NCBI RefSeq assembly: GCF_014646255.1
Contig: NZ_BMNC01000002.1
Coordinates: forward strand, 1 to 64,000
Origin: Lentzea pudingi
GTDB lineage: Bacteria; Actinomycetota; Actinomycetes; Mycobacteriales; Pseudonocardiaceae
DNA: 64,000 bases
Direction of reading: 5' to 3'
In this document: positions 54,766 to 63,161 of the stretch, piece after piece
Position numbering within the stretch: the stretch's first letter is position 1
How the letters are laid out: each line of letters begins with the position of its first letter
Made by a program: the position numbers and the translations under genes
The notes under the pieces: model-generated
Seen by the model: only the letters and a program-made list of their open reading frames with translations
Databases searched by the model: none
What the model was told of the DNA's origin: nothing

Positions 54766-56165
54766 GTCGGGATTACCTCGACGATCAGGTCCACGCCCTC
54801 GGAGTCGACCACGCGGCAGCGCACGAGGTCGCCACGCTTGAGCCCTTCGGCCTCGAGCACGATGCACTCGCCGTCGACCTCGGGCGCCTGGTGCTCCGCG
54901 CGGCCGACGCAGTCGTTCTCGTCGTCCTCCTCGGTCTCGACCAGCACCACGACCTCGGTGCCGACCCGGTCCTCGGCGCGCTGGCTCGTGAGCTCCTCGA
55001 CGAGGTTGCCGATGCGCTGCACGCGCTCCGCGATGGTGTCCGCGTCGAGCTTGCCGTCGAGGTTCTCGGCCTCGGTGCCGTCCTCGTCGGAGTACCCGAA
55101 GATGCCGACGGCGTCGAGCCGCGCCTCGTTCAGGAACCGCTCCAGTTCCCGCACGTCCTCCTCGGTCTCGCCGGGGAAGCCGACGATGAAGTTGCTGCGG
55201 ATGCCGGCCTCGGGCGCGTGCTCGCGGATCTGCCACACGAGCTTGAGGAAGCTGTCCGTGTCGCCGAACCGGCGCATGCGGCGCAGCACGTTCTCGCTGG
55301 AGTGCTGGAACGACATGTCGAAGTAGTCGGCGACCTTGCCGGTCTTCGCGATGGCGGCCACGAGGCTCGGCTTCGTCTCGGCCGGCTGCAGGTAGCTGAC
55401 CCTGACCCGCTCGACGCCGGGGATGGACGCGAGCCGCGGCAGGAGCTGCTCGAGGGCGCCCTGCTCACGCGGCAGGTCCTTGCCGTAGCTCGTGGAGTTC
55501 TCGCTGACGAGGAACAGCTCCTTGACGCCGTTCTCGGCGAGCCACATGGCCTCGGACACGATCTCGTCCGGGTGCCGCGACACGAACGCGCCGCGGAAGC
55601 TCGGGATCGCGCAGAAGCTGCACCGCCGGTCACAGCCGGACGCGATCTTCAGCGGCGCCACCGGGGCGTCGTCGAGGCGCTTGCGGGGCGTCTTCGTGGG
55701 GCCCCAGCCGTGGCCGGGCACCTGGACGGCGTCCTTGGCCTCCTGGCGCTTGACCGGCGTGATCGGCAGCAGCGTGCGGCGGTCCACCGGCACGTGCGAC
55801 TCGACGGGCTTGCCGTGCAACACGTCCTGCAGCCGCTCGGCCAGGTCGTTGTACTGGTCGAACCCGAGCACCGCCGCCGCCTCGGGAAGGCTGTCCGCGA
55901 GCTCCTTGCCGTACCGCTCCGCCATGCACCCGACCGCGACGACCTTGGCGCCGGTGTCGGACGCGGCGAGCAGCGTGTCGACCGAGTCCTTCTTCGCCTG
56001 CTCGACGAAGCCGCACGTGTTGACGACGACGACGTCAGCGCCCTCGTCCACCAGCTCCCAGCCGCCCTCGCCGAGGCGTCCGGCGAGCTCTTCGGAGTCG
56101 ACCTCGTTGCGGGCGCAGCCCAGGGTCAGCAGCGACACGCGTCGCGGAGTGGTGGGAGAAGACAC
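54762..56165 (-). CDS. rimO: Ribosomal protein S12 methylthiotransferase RimO
   Basis: RimO is a radical-SAM enzyme that methylthiolates Asp of ribosomal protein S12. The 467-residue protein has the N-terminal UPF0004 domain ([20 protein letters not shown]), the radical-SAM cluster motif CDRRCSFC in [18 protein letters not shown] and a C-terminal TRAM domain (VEVIPT end). It begins the rimO-pgsA-cinA coupled unit. The region immediately upstream changes in base composition at the RloB/AAA insertion. Confidence 0.96.
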   Translation of the reverse strand: MSSPTTPRRVSLLTLGCARNEVDSEELAGRLGEGGWELVDEGADVVVVNTCGFVEQAKKDSVDTLLAASDTGAKVVAVGCMAERYGKELADSLPEAAAVLGFDQYNDLAERLQDVLHGKPVESHVPVDRRTLLPITPVKRQEAKDAVQVPGHGWGPTKTPRKRLDDAPVAPLKIASGCDRRCSFCAIPSFRGAFVSRHPDEIVSEAMWLAENGVKELFLVSENSTSYGKDLPREQGALEQLLPRLASIPGVERVRVSYLQPAETKPSLVAAIAKTGKVADYFDMSFQHSSENVLRRMRRFGDTDSFLKLVWQIREHAPEAGIRSNFIVGFPGETEEDVRELERFLNEARLDAVGIFGYSDEDGTEAENLDGKLDADTIAERVQRIGNLVEELTSQRAEDRVGTEVVVLVETEEDDENDCVGRAEHQAPEVDGECIVLEAEGLKRGDLVRCRVVDSEGVDLIVEVIPT

Positions 56166-56204
56166 GACGCTCAGAGTAACCGGCCCAGGTACGGGCGTTT
56201 GAAC

Positions 56205-56750
56205 TCAGGCTTTCAAGACCGCCTCGACAAGCCTCCAGACGTCAGTCCCCGGATTGCCCGGGCCGAGCGACTTGGCCCGCTCAACTGCGAGCTCCACATG
56301 CTCGTCGAAGATCGTGTAGTCGAGGCCTTTGCCGTATCCCGGAACGTGCTTGGCCAGCAGCGCACACGCGGCCTTTCCGTTGTCGATGTGCGCTCGGTGA
56401 TCAACGAAGTGCAGCAGCAGCCACAGCTCGAAGCAGGGCTCCGACACCACGAGTTCGATCTCCGCTCGCGCAGCGGCCACGCGAGCGGCTCCGATGTCGA
56501 AGTTGTCGACGTCCACCACGCACCACACGCCGTCGTACTCATCAGCGGTGAAGATGCTCTTCGCGTATCTGACCAGGTTCTCTGGCGAATCGACCTTCGT
56601 CTTCACCTTGAGTGGTACGCGACGACTTCGAGCGAAGCCCTTGAAGTAGTCAGGCTCGGTGCGCTGCCCTCCGCTGACCACGAGAACATGTCCAGGTCGC
56701 AGATCACGAGCACGCCCGCGCCGACTTTGCGTGTTCTCACGCCTCGTCAC
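56205..56750 (-). CDS. RloB-like (AbiLii-type) Toprim-related protein
   Basis: The protein of about 181 residues matches RloB-like proteins. SGGQRTEPDYF (about 26-36) supplies the conserved Glu and VVDVDNF (about 78-84) the D-x-D of a Toprim-like nuclease fold; SEPCFELWLLLHF follows. RloB partners an AAA15 ATPase in restriction-linked loci and in lactococcal AbiL abortive infection. It overlaps the ATPase gene by 14 nt. GTG 56750 has GGGG 5 nt upstream; GTG 56756 is an alternative. The GC content is visibly below the flanking genes, which suggests acquisition. Confidence 0.8.
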   Translation of the reverse strand: MTRRENTQSRRGRARDLRPGHVLVVSGGQRTEPDYFKGFARSRRVPLKVKTKVDSPENLVRYAKSIFTADEYDGVWCVVDVDNFDIGAARVAAARAEIELVVSEPCFELWLLLHFVDHRAHIDNGKAACALLAKHVPGYGKGLDYTIFDEHVELAVERAKSLGPGNPGTDVWRLVEAVLKA

Positions 56751-57933
56751 GTACACCCCTAGCTGCCTTCGAGAACTCGTCTTCCGAAAGCTCGGGTACC
56801 GCACCATAACGGCCAGCCAGATACCTTCTTTCAAGGTTGTCCTCGCTGCGCGGCTTGAAATCCGTGAGTGGGTACAGCGTGCTGGCACCGGTCTCTCGAT
56901 CTTTCTCCACGAACCAGACCTCGTCGCGCGCGAGCACTTCGTCTCCAAGCGGGGGATGCAGCAGTGTTGCGTCATGGGTAGTAAAGATCAACTGCGCTTG
57001 GGCGACGTTTACCGCTGCATCGCGGAAGAGCCCGATCAACCGTCCTGCGAGTAGAGGATGCAGACTCGCGTCGATCTCATCGATCACCAGCACTCCACCG
57101 TTCCGCAGCACCGTCAACGCGGTTGGCAACAGACCAAGCCAGGACTGGGTGCCCACCGATTCGTCCGCGAGCGGGAACAACCACTTCCCCACGCCATGCT
57201 CGACTCGCAGCCGCCGGAGCTTCGAGCCGTCGATGCCGTCTGCGCTCACCGTGAACAGCCTCGAGATCCCGAGATCGGCAACCCGTACGAGATCGACGAC
57301 GGTGTCGTGATCCGCCTGACTCGCGTCCAGGAAGTCGACGATCCCCGCTTCGTCGACCTGTACGCAGTCGCCGAGCCTGAAGTGAAGCGCTTCGAGAAAC
57401 CAGGTCCTAACCGGGAGTACCGGAGCGATGTCCGACTGCGCAGCGAGACTCAGGAAGAGCGCGTTCCGCCTGAGCAGATTGCTAAGCAACTCGAGCTTCG
57501 CCCGGTCCCCGAGCGTGCTTCCGAACCGCACACCGTTCAGGCTCCGCTCGAAGACGACCCGCTTGCGCCCTTCCGGGTACGAGTAGAGCCACTCGTCGAG
57601 CACCTCGAAGTCGTTGACCTCGAATCCGTAGGTGTAGCGCACATCTTCGAGGACGAGTTCGACCACGAAGACCGATGGCGACTCCTCATCGTCGTCGAGG
57701 GCGAACCGCCTTCGAGGAACACCCAAGCCCGGATTCCACGACGCGAAGGAGTCGCGTACCGCAGACGCCATGAACCGCAGGCCCGTGAGCAGGTTCGACT
57801 TCCCGGAGGCGTTGGCACCGTATATGGCGGCGACCGGAAGGATGTCGCGGTCCTTCGCATAGGCAGCCATGAGCAGAAGCTCGTGCTCGTCGCGGAACGA
57901 CCGGTGATTCCCGATCCTGAAACTCCGCAGCAT
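56737..57933 (-). CDS. AAA15-type ATPase (RloA/AbiLi-like)
   Basis: The 398-residue protein starts MLRSFRIGNHRSFRDEHELL, typical of AAA15/SMC-like defence ATPases. Walker A is GANASGKSN (39-47), the signature-like region ESVGTQSWLGLL (258-269), Walker B VLVIDEIDASLHP (281-293) and the switch His in TTHD (318-321). The C-terminus has YLAGRYGAVPEL, common in this family. With the overlapping RloB gene it forms a two-gene candidate phage-defence unit. GGAGG is 10 nt before this ATG and 7 nt before an adjacent GTG (57936). Codon use is less GC-biased than in neighbours. Confidence 0.85.
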   Translation of the reverse strand: MLRSFRIGNHRSFRDEHELLLMAAYAKDRDILPVAAIYGANASGKSNLLTGLRFMASAVRDSFASWNPGLGVPRRRFALDDDEESPSVFVVELVLEDVRYTYGFEVNDFEVLDEWLYSYPEGRKRVVFERSLNGVRFGSTLGDRAKLELLSNLLRRNALFLSLAAQSDIAPVLPVRTWFLEALHFRLGDCVQVDEAGIVDFLDASQADHDTVVDLVRVADLGISRLFTVSADGIDGSKLRRLRVEHGVGKWLFPLADESVGTQSWLGLLPTALTVLRNGGVLVIDEIDASLHPLLAGRLIGLFRDAAVNVAQAQLIFTTHDATLLHPPLGDEVLARDEVWFVEKDRETGASTLYPLTDFKPRSEDNLERRYLAGRYGAVPELSEDEFSKAARGVRDEA

Positions 57934-57992
57934 CACCCAAACACCTCCGAACACATCTACAGGCCGATCTGTGCAAGTAAACCTCACAGAGA

Positions 57993-58005
57993 GGTCTCTG
58001 AGACC
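57993..58005. promoter_or_regulatory. Palindrome upstream of the AAA15-RloB pair
   Basis: GGTCTC-T-GAGACC is a perfect 13-bp palindrome 60 bp upstream of the ATPase gene, in an AT-richer gap. It is a possible operator for the pair. No clear -35/-10 pair was identified. Confidence 0.35.
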
Positions 58006-58077
58006 CTGGGAATCCATTTTCAAGCTTGAGGCCACTGCCCGCAGCGCTCACGGGGGCGCCGCTCATACTTGACGGTT

Positions 58078-58578
58078 GTGACCAGTGGGGTAGTCGTGCG
58101 GCGCGCCCGCACCAGCGACGTGCGCGCCATGAAGGCGTTGATCGACGGGTACGCGGGCAAGGTTCTGCTGGCCAAACCCCTGGTCACGCTGTACGAGGCG
58201 GTCCAGGAGTTCTGGGTGGCCGAGGAGGACGGCGAGCTGCTCGGCTGCGGCGCCCTGCACGTGATGTGGGAGGACCTGGCCGAGATCCGCAGTGTCGCGG
58301 TCTCCCCCATGGCGCTCGGCAAGGGCGTGGGGCACCGGATCGTGGCGCAGCTCATCGCGACGGCCAAGGAGCTGCAGCTCGCGCGCATCTTCGTGCTGAC
58401 GTTCGAGACCAAGTTCTTCACCAAGCACGGCTTCGTCGAGATCGAGGGCACGCCGGTGAGTCCCGAGGTCTACGAGGAGATCATGCGGTCGGCCGACGAG
58501 GGTGTGGCGGAGTTCCTCGACCTCAGCTACGTGAAGCCGAACACGCTCGGCAACAGCCGGATGCTCCTGGAGTTGTAA
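58078..58578 (+). CDS. argA: ArgA-like N-acetyltransferase (GNAT)
   Basis: The 166-residue GNAT protein resembles mycobacterial ArgA (Rv2747), an N-acetylglutamate synthase. The acetyl-CoA loop is EIRSVAVSPMALGKGVGHRI and the late FVLTFETKFFTKHGFVEI segment is characteristic. In mycobacteria the same gene neighbours pgsA3, clgR and pspA, as here apart from the inserted AAA15-RloB pair and rimO. The GTG at 58078 is preferred: CATACT lies 8 nt upstream, which fits a leaderless start. A TTG at 58069 is an alternative. Confidence 0.85.
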   Translation: MTSGVVVRRARTSDVRAMKALIDGYAGKVLLAKPLVTLYEAVQEFWVAEEDGELLGCGALHVMWEDLAEIRSVAVSPMALGKGVGHRIVAQLIATAKELQLARIFVLTFETKFFTKHGFVEIEGTPVSPEVYEEIMRSADEGVAEFLDLSYVKPNTLGNSRMLLEL

Positions 58579-58603
58579 CTCTTCGAGTATTTACTCGAAG
58601 AGT
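58578..58603. promoter_or_regulatory. 26-bp perfect palindrome (operator candidate)
   Basis: ACTCTTCGAGTA (58578-58589), a TT centre and the exact complement TACTCGAAGAGT (58592-58603) form a 26-bp palindrome. It abuts the -35 of the MerR gene promoter. The first bases overlap the argA stop codon region. MerR-family or partner binding is likely. Confidence 0.75.
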
Positions 58604-58604
58604 C

Positions 58605-58642
58605 TTGACTCAACTAACGCGTCGACGCCAGTATCTGAGCCG
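58605..58642 (+). promoter_or_regulatory. Leaderless promoter of the TOMM operon
   Basis: TTGACT (58605-58610), an 18-nt spacer and CAGTAT (58629-58634) are followed by 7 nt and then the GTG of the MerR gene. Transcription should begin at the start codon. The adjacent 26-bp palindrome would give tight control over the whole five-gene operon. Confidence 0.6.
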
Positions 58643-59493
58643 TGTCCGAATCGCTCACCGTCGACGAGCTAGCCGCCCGGATCGGCCTGCCCAGCAGCAC
58701 CATTCGCATGTACCAGACGAAGGGTGTGCTGCACGCGCCGAGACGGCAGGGGCGCGTGGCGTACTACGACGCCTCGCACGTCCAGCGGTTGACGTTGGTG
58801 CAGCGGTTGCAGCAGCGGGGGTTCTCGCTGCCCGCGATCGCCGAGCTGATCTCGGCACGGGAGAAGGGCGAGTCGGTCGCCGCGGTCCTCGGCATGGGCG
58901 AGACCGAGGGTCCCGACGACTGGGTTCGGATCAAGGTGCGCGACATCAAGCACCTGATCCCGACCGGAGACGTCCAACCGCGACTCCTCCTCCGGGCTAT
59001 GCGGTTGGGCTTGGTGCGGTGGAAGTACGGCTGGCCGCACACGCGTCGCTGGGCACTCGAAGCGGGCGGCAGGCTTGCCGGCCTCAGGGTGCCCAGCGAT
59101 GACGTCATGGACAGCTTCACGCGCCTGCGCACGGCTACCGACGCGGTGGCGGCGGACTTCGTGCGGTTGTTCGAGCGGCAGTTCTGGCCCGAACTGGCCC
59201 GCAAGGCCGGTGACGAGAACCAGCTGGAGAACGTGCGGGCGTTGCTCGTCGAGCTGACGTACACGGCGGAGACCGCGGTGGTGGGGACGCTGCGGGAGTC
59301 GATCCGGGACGCGGCCGAGGAGTTCGCGTCGCGGCACGGGCTGCTGCCCAGTGACGAGTACCAGCCCGCGTGGGCCGAGCAGCCGCTGCCGCCGATCGCC
59401 GAGAACATCGTCGATCCGGCGGGGGACCTGCCGAGCGAGCAGGAGATCGAGAGCTTCCTGCGCAGAGGGGACGAGGATGAACCTGGTCGCTGA
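58642..59493 (+). CDS. MerR-family transcriptional regulator of the TOMM operon
   Basis: The 283-residue protein has a MerR HTH: LTVDELAARIGLPSSTIRMY, YYDASHVQRLTLVQRLQQRG and FSLPAIAELI. The remaining 200 residues are helical, with no cysteine metal site, so it may sense a small molecule or peptide. It is the first gene of the operon and overlaps the E1-like gene by 17 nt. Autoregulation through the 26-bp palindrome upstream is inferred. Confidence 0.9.
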   Translation: MSESLTVDELAARIGLPSSTIRMYQTKGVLHAPRRQGRVAYYDASHVQRLTLVQRLQQRGFSLPAIAELISAREKGESVAAVLGMGETEGPDDWVRIKVRDIKHLIPTGDVQPRLLLRAMRLGLVRWKYGWPHTRRWALEAGGRLAGLRVPSDDVMDSFTRLRTATDAVAADFVRLFERQFWPELARKAGDENQLENVRALLVELTYTAETAVVGTLRESIRDAAEEFASRHGLLPSDEYQPAWAEQPLPPIAENIVDPAGDLPSEQEIESFLRRGDEDEPGR

Positions 59494-60271
59494 TCCCGCC
59501 TGGCACGCCCAAGTTCGAGACGAAGGCCTCGTCGTGTACGCGGGTGCGGATCTCGCGTACCTGATCCCAGACCTGCCCAGGGCGGTGGCCGTGGCGCTGG
59601 CCGGCCTGTTCGAGCCAGTTTTGAGGGGAGTGGCTCGAACGGTCGACGAGAGCCGGTCGGGGGAACCGGTTCGCCAGTACCTGGCCCAGCTGAGGACCCT
59701 GGGCGCTCTCCGCCCGGCCGGGTTGCCGACCGGTGACGCGCACGAACCGATGGGGGTCGGTACGCGCGTCGTCGGGAAGGCACCCGCCGGGCTGGTAGAG
59801 CTGTTGCCGCACAACGAGGATCCGGACCTGCTGCTCGTCGTGCGGACGACCGGCACGCTGGTCGACCTGGTCGAGGTGGCACGCGAGACGAAGGTCCCGC
59901 ACCTGTTGCTGAACCTCGCGTACCACCACACCGCCGCCGTCGGGCCCTTCGTGGTGCCCGGTGCCGGCGCGTGCCTGGCGTGCCTCGCGGTGCGGGCGGG
60001 GCGGCGGTGGGGGGATCCGCCGCCTCCCCCGCGCCCCGGAGCACTTGCTCACGAGTTTCCGATTTCCCTTGCCGTGCAGGCGATCCAGAACATCCGCAAG
60101 GGCTCGCTGGCCCTGCTGGACACGGTCGTGACCGTCGACCTCGACGAGTTCACGACGACGCGCGAGAGCGTGCTGCCCGCGGCTGACTGCGAGATCTGCC
60201 CGACGGTCGAGTTCGGGCGCGTGTCACTTCCTTGGGGGAACCATGAACGCGACGGCAGTACGGTTACCTGA
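59477..60271 (+). CDS. TOMM leader-peptide-binding E1-like protein
   Basis: The 264-residue protein matches the ocin-ThiF-like/TOMM cyclodehydratase partner family, which binds the precursor leader and presents it to YcaO. A zinc tetrad is visible as CLAC (166-169) and CEIC (238-241). The strand-rich core contains PDLLLVVRTTGTLVDLVEVA and KVPHLLLNLAYHHTAAVGPF, as in E1-like folds, without an adenylation active site. It overlaps MerR upstream and the poly-Cys gene downstream (29 nt). Confidence 0.85.
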   Translation: MNLVADPAWHAQVRDEGLVVYAGADLAYLIPDLPRAVAVALAGLFEPVLRGVARTVDESRSGEPVRQYLAQLRTLGALRPAGLPTGDAHEPMGVGTRVVGKAPAGLVELLPHNEDPDLLLVVRTTGTLVDLVEVARETKVPHLLLNLAYHHTAAVGPFVVPGAGACLACLAVRAGRRWGDPPPPPRPGALAHEFPISLAVQAIQNIRKGSLALLDTVVTVDLDEFTTTRESVLPAADCEICPTVEFGRVSLPWGNHERDGSTVT

Positions 60272-60776
60272 CCAGTTCTCACCCGGCGCGGCCGCCGCAA
60301 ACGCCGCCACGCCCACCTGTTGCTGTTGTTGTTGCTGCTGTGCGGTTTCCTCGGTCGGTGCGGCCGTGCACATCCCGGCAGCCTTGCGCCAGGACACCGA
60401 AGACCTGCCCGAACCACGCGGTGCGCTGGTCCTTCCCTCCGCGATCTTCCCGTTGCTGGTGCTCGTGCTGCCCTTCGTCACGATGGGCGCGGTCTTCGAC
60501 CTCCACTGGGGCTGGTGGGCCGGCGCCCTGGGTGCCGCACTGGCCTGGGCGGTCGCGTCGGGGTTCATCGCCCGGTCACCGAAGCCGTGGATGAGTCTGG
60601 TCCGGCTGCTCGGCTGGATGCTGCTGTGGTGCGTCGAACCTGTCTTCGTGCTGTTCGTGCTCGGCCCGTTCGCCGGTCTCGGCGTCGTGGCCGCGGTGGT
60701 CGTCGGCGTGCTCTACGTCGGCGGGGCGCTGTGGTTCGGGCACAGGCTCTTCCGGCACTACCGGAGCAAGCGGTGA
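60243..60776 (+). CDS. Poly-Cys peptide fused to a four-helix membrane protein (candidate TOMM precursor)
   Basis: The 177-residue protein has a leader-like start (residues 1-25, including AVRLPDQFSPGAAAANAATP), then eight consecutive cysteines at 26-33, then AVSSVGAAV. A hydrophilic linker (43-60) and four membrane helices (about 61-83, 88-110, 116-140, 143-166) follow, ending in a basic tail. The Cys run flanked by Ala/Ser/Thr resembles the core of streptolysin-S-like azole peptides. The codons mix TGT and TGC. GGGGG lies 4 nt before the ATG. Either it is a membrane-fused precursor or a partner protein with an unusual Cys tract; no other precursor gene is seen in the operon. Confidence 0.75.
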   Translation: MNATAVRLPDQFSPGAAAANAATPTCCCCCCCCAVSSVGAAVHIPAALRQDTEDLPEPRGALVLPSAIFPLLVLVLPFVTMGAVFDLHWGWWAGALGAALAWAVASGFIARSPKPWMSLVRLLGWMLLWCVEPVFVLFVLGPFAGLGVVAAVVVGVLYVGGALWFGHRLFRHYRSKR

Positions 60777-61927
60777 GGACGGTCGCGGAGGCGCTCGCCG
60801 AGCGCGCGGTCGGCTGGAGGCAGGGGGTGGTGTCACAGCTGCACCCCGTGCCGCACAGCCTGTCCGATGTGGACGTCGAGGGGTGGGCCGCGGTGCCGGA
60901 GCCGTTCGCCACCGGCGGCACCTCCGGTGGCACCAGCAAGATCGCCGCGATCGCCGAGGCACTGGAACGCCACGCGGCCGCACGAGCACCGCTGGAGATC
61001 GCCACCGACGGCGAGTGCTGGCCGCTGGAGCACTTCAGCCTGCACACGGTCGAGCAGCGGGTGGCCCCGAACTACCGCTACCGCAAGGGATACGTCGACA
61101 CCCCGTACACGCGGGCGTGGACGTTGCCCGGCAACGAACCGATCCGCGTGCCGGCCGGTCTCGTGGGCCTCGACGCCGCGTACGGACTGCCCGCGACCTC
61201 ATCGGGACTCGCGGCCGGTCCGTCGACGACCAGCGCGTTGCTCAGGGCCACCCAGGAACTCGTCGAGCGCGACGCGTTCACCACGACGTGGCTGCATTCC
61301 GTCGCGCCGCAGAAGTTCGCCACCGATCTGCCGCACGGCGTCCAGGCGTTCGACCTCACGCCCGCCTACAGCCCGCACCCGGTGGTCGCCGTCGCGGGCT
61401 CGCTGCCGATCGCCGGCAGGCCGCGGCCGACGCTCGGGCTCGCCTGCCGGGCGACCACGGCCGAGGCCGTGCGCAAGGCCTACGAGGAGTGGGTGCAGGG
61501 CACGGTGTTCATCGAGGTGTGGCTGGCGCGCAACGGGGACGAGCCCGTCGAGGACGTCACGGACTTCGACCGGCACGCCGTCTACTACGCCACACACCCG
61601 GCGGAGTGGGACGCGCTCCCGTGGTTCGCGGGCTTCGAGACAGACCCGCCACCTGACGCCGAATCCCGTGGCACGGCAGCGGAACTGACCGAGCTGGTGC
61701 ACGCCCTCGACCGCGCCGGCGTCCGGCTCGCCTACCGCGAGCTCACCACGCCCGAGCTGTCCGCCGTCGGACTGCACTGCGTCCGCGTCCTGTCCCCCGA
61801 CCTCGCGCCGCTGCACTCGGACCACCGCTGGCCGCACCTGGCAGGCCGTGCCCGCGACCTCGGCCGGCGCTACCCGCACGCCTCACCGGGCGTGTTCCCC
61901 AATCCCGCACCGCATCCGCTGGGGTGA
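60773..61927 (+). CDS. YcaO-type azoline-forming cyclodehydratase
   Basis: The 384-residue protein is a YcaO enzyme that uses ATP to cyclise Cys/Ser/Thr residues to azolines. Conserved ATP-site segments are GGTSGGTSKIAAIAEALERH (48-67) and TQELVERDAF (160-169). The C-terminus, PNPAPHPLG, fits the Pro-rich end that marks TOMM cyclodehydratases. GTG 60773 overlaps the upstream stop as GTGA, so the open frame extending back into the poly-Cys gene is ignored. The downstream oxidase overlaps in the same way. Confidence 0.92.
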   Translation: MRTVAEALAERAVGWRQGVVSQLHPVPHSLSDVDVEGWAAVPEPFATGGTSGGTSKIAAIAEALERHAAARAPLEIATDGECWPLEHFSLHTVEQRVAPNYRYRKGYVDTPYTRAWTLPGNEPIRVPAGLVGLDAAYGLPATSSGLAAGPSTTSALLRATQELVERDAFTTTWLHSVAPQKFATDLPHGVQAFDLTPAYSPHPVVAVAGSLPIAGRPRPTLGLACRATTAEAVRKAYEEWVQGTVFIEVWLARNGDEPVEDVTDFDRHAVYYATHPAEWDALPWFAGFETDPPPDAESRGTAAELTELVHALDRAGVRLAYRELTTPELSAVGLHCVRVLSPDLAPLHSDHRWPHLAGRARDLGRRYPHASPGVFPNPAPHPLG

Positions 61928-62586
61928 CGCCGATGTTCGACGACTTCTGGGCCGCGAGCCGGTACTCGACGCTGCACCAGCGCAGGCTCGGCGACCGCCT
62001 GCGCGACTTCCGGCCGCAGCCCGCGTTGATCGACCCGCTGGAACTGCCCACCGCCCCGCTGCCCCTGCCCCGCCCGCACGACCGCCTGCAGAAGCTGTTC
62101 CAGGCACGCCGGAGCACCCGCGAGTTCTCGGACGAACCGCTGACGGACCGGCAACTGGGCACGGTGCTGAGCGCCCTGTCCGACAACAGCTATCCGTCAG
62201 CGGGCGGGCTCAACCCGTTGCGCTGCTACGTGTTCGCGCGCGGCCGTGCCCTCCGCTACGACATCCGCCGTCACGCGGTGCAGGACATCGGCCCGGCACC
62301 GGCGGACCTCGCGGAGATCCTCGGCACGCCGGACGCTCCACCGCTGACGATCGTGCTGGTGTTGACGGACAAGGACTCGTTCGAGAAGTACGGCGAACGC
62401 GCGGGCCGCTTCGGCCTGATCGAAGCGGGAGCCGCCGCGCAGAACGTCTGCCTCCGTTTGGCGGAGCAGAAGCTCGGCGGGTACCTGCTCGGCGGAGTAG
62501 CGGACAACGAAATGCTCCACTGCCTGGGGCTGCCGCGTGAACTCCGCGTGGCCACGGCGATCGCGTGCGGCCACATGATCACGTGA
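61924..62586 (+). CDS. SagB-type FMN dehydrogenase
   Basis: SagB enzymes oxidise azolines to azoles. The 220-residue nitroreductase-fold protein has RRSTREFSDEPLT (62-74), PSAGGLNPLRCYVF (91-104) and the late GLIEAGAAAQNVCLRLAEQK segment for FMN binding. The GTG overlaps the YcaO stop. It ends the operon; no transporter, protease or immunity gene follows within the window. Confidence 0.9.
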   Translation: MTPMFDDFWAASRYSTLHQRRLGDRLRDFRPQPALIDPLELPTAPLPLPRPHDRLQKLFQARRSTREFSDEPLTDRQLGTVLSALSDNSYPSAGGLNPLRCYVFARGRALRYDIRRHAVQDIGPAPADLAEILGTPDAPPLTIVLVLTDKDSFEKYGERAGRFGLIEAGAAAQNVCLRLAEQKLGGYLLGGVADNEMLHCLGLPRELRVATAIACGHMIT

Positions 62587-62670
62587 CGTTCATCAGATCG
62601 TGTCTACCGAGGACAGTCGATCACCCGCTACAACTGGGCGAGACCCTGATCACACCCCGAGGAGCTCGCC

Positions 62671-63138
62671 ATGTCGAAGACCCTGCGCTCGGCATTCGTG
62701 GGTGCCGCCGCCTCGATCGCCCTGATCTTCACGGGCGCCCCGGCTCACGCCGTGGACATCGTCGCGGTCACCGACGACTACCTCTACTCGAAGACCGTCG
62801 GCCAGTTCACGACACTGCGCGCACAACAGCCCTACGCGGGCCAGCTCGACTGGTCGTCCGACGGCTGTTCGTACTCGCCGGACAACCCCTTCGGCTTCAA
62901 GTTCCTGCCGACCTGCCACCGGCACGACTTCGGCTACCGCAACTACAAGCGGCAGGGCCGGTGGAACGAGACGAACCGCCTGCGCATCGACGACAACTTC
63001 AAGTCCGACATGTACAAGCAGTGCGGCTCGAACTGGGCCTGCAAGCGCACCGCCGACCTGTACTACGCGGCCGTGCGCGAGTTCGGCAACACCGCGAGCT
63101 CCACGGCCACCAGCATCCAGAACGCCGGCCTGAAGTAG
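62671..63138 (+). CDS. Secreted prokaryotic phospholipase A2
   Basis: The 155-residue protein has a signal peptide (about residues 1-27, ending APAHA) and a mature PLA2 domain of the prokaryotic/fungal type. Its active-site helix is SSDGCSYSPDNPFGFKFLPT followed by CHRHDFGYRNY, with the His-Asp pair. Two disulphides are likely (Cys in DGCSY, TCHRH, QCGSN, WACKR). GAGGAG is 6 nt before the ATG. It follows the TOMM operon by 84 bp but has no overlap and may be independent. Confidence 0.9.
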   Translation: MSKTLRSAFVGAAASIALIFTGAPAHAVDIVAVTDDYLYSKTVGQFTTLRAQQPYAGQLDWSSDGCSYSPDNPFGFKFLPTCHRHDFGYRNYKRQGRWNETNRLRIDDNFKSDMYKQCGSNWACKRTADLYYAAVREFGNTASSTATSIQNAGLK

Positions 63139-63161
63139 GTCTTCCGCCGACGGCCGAGAAC

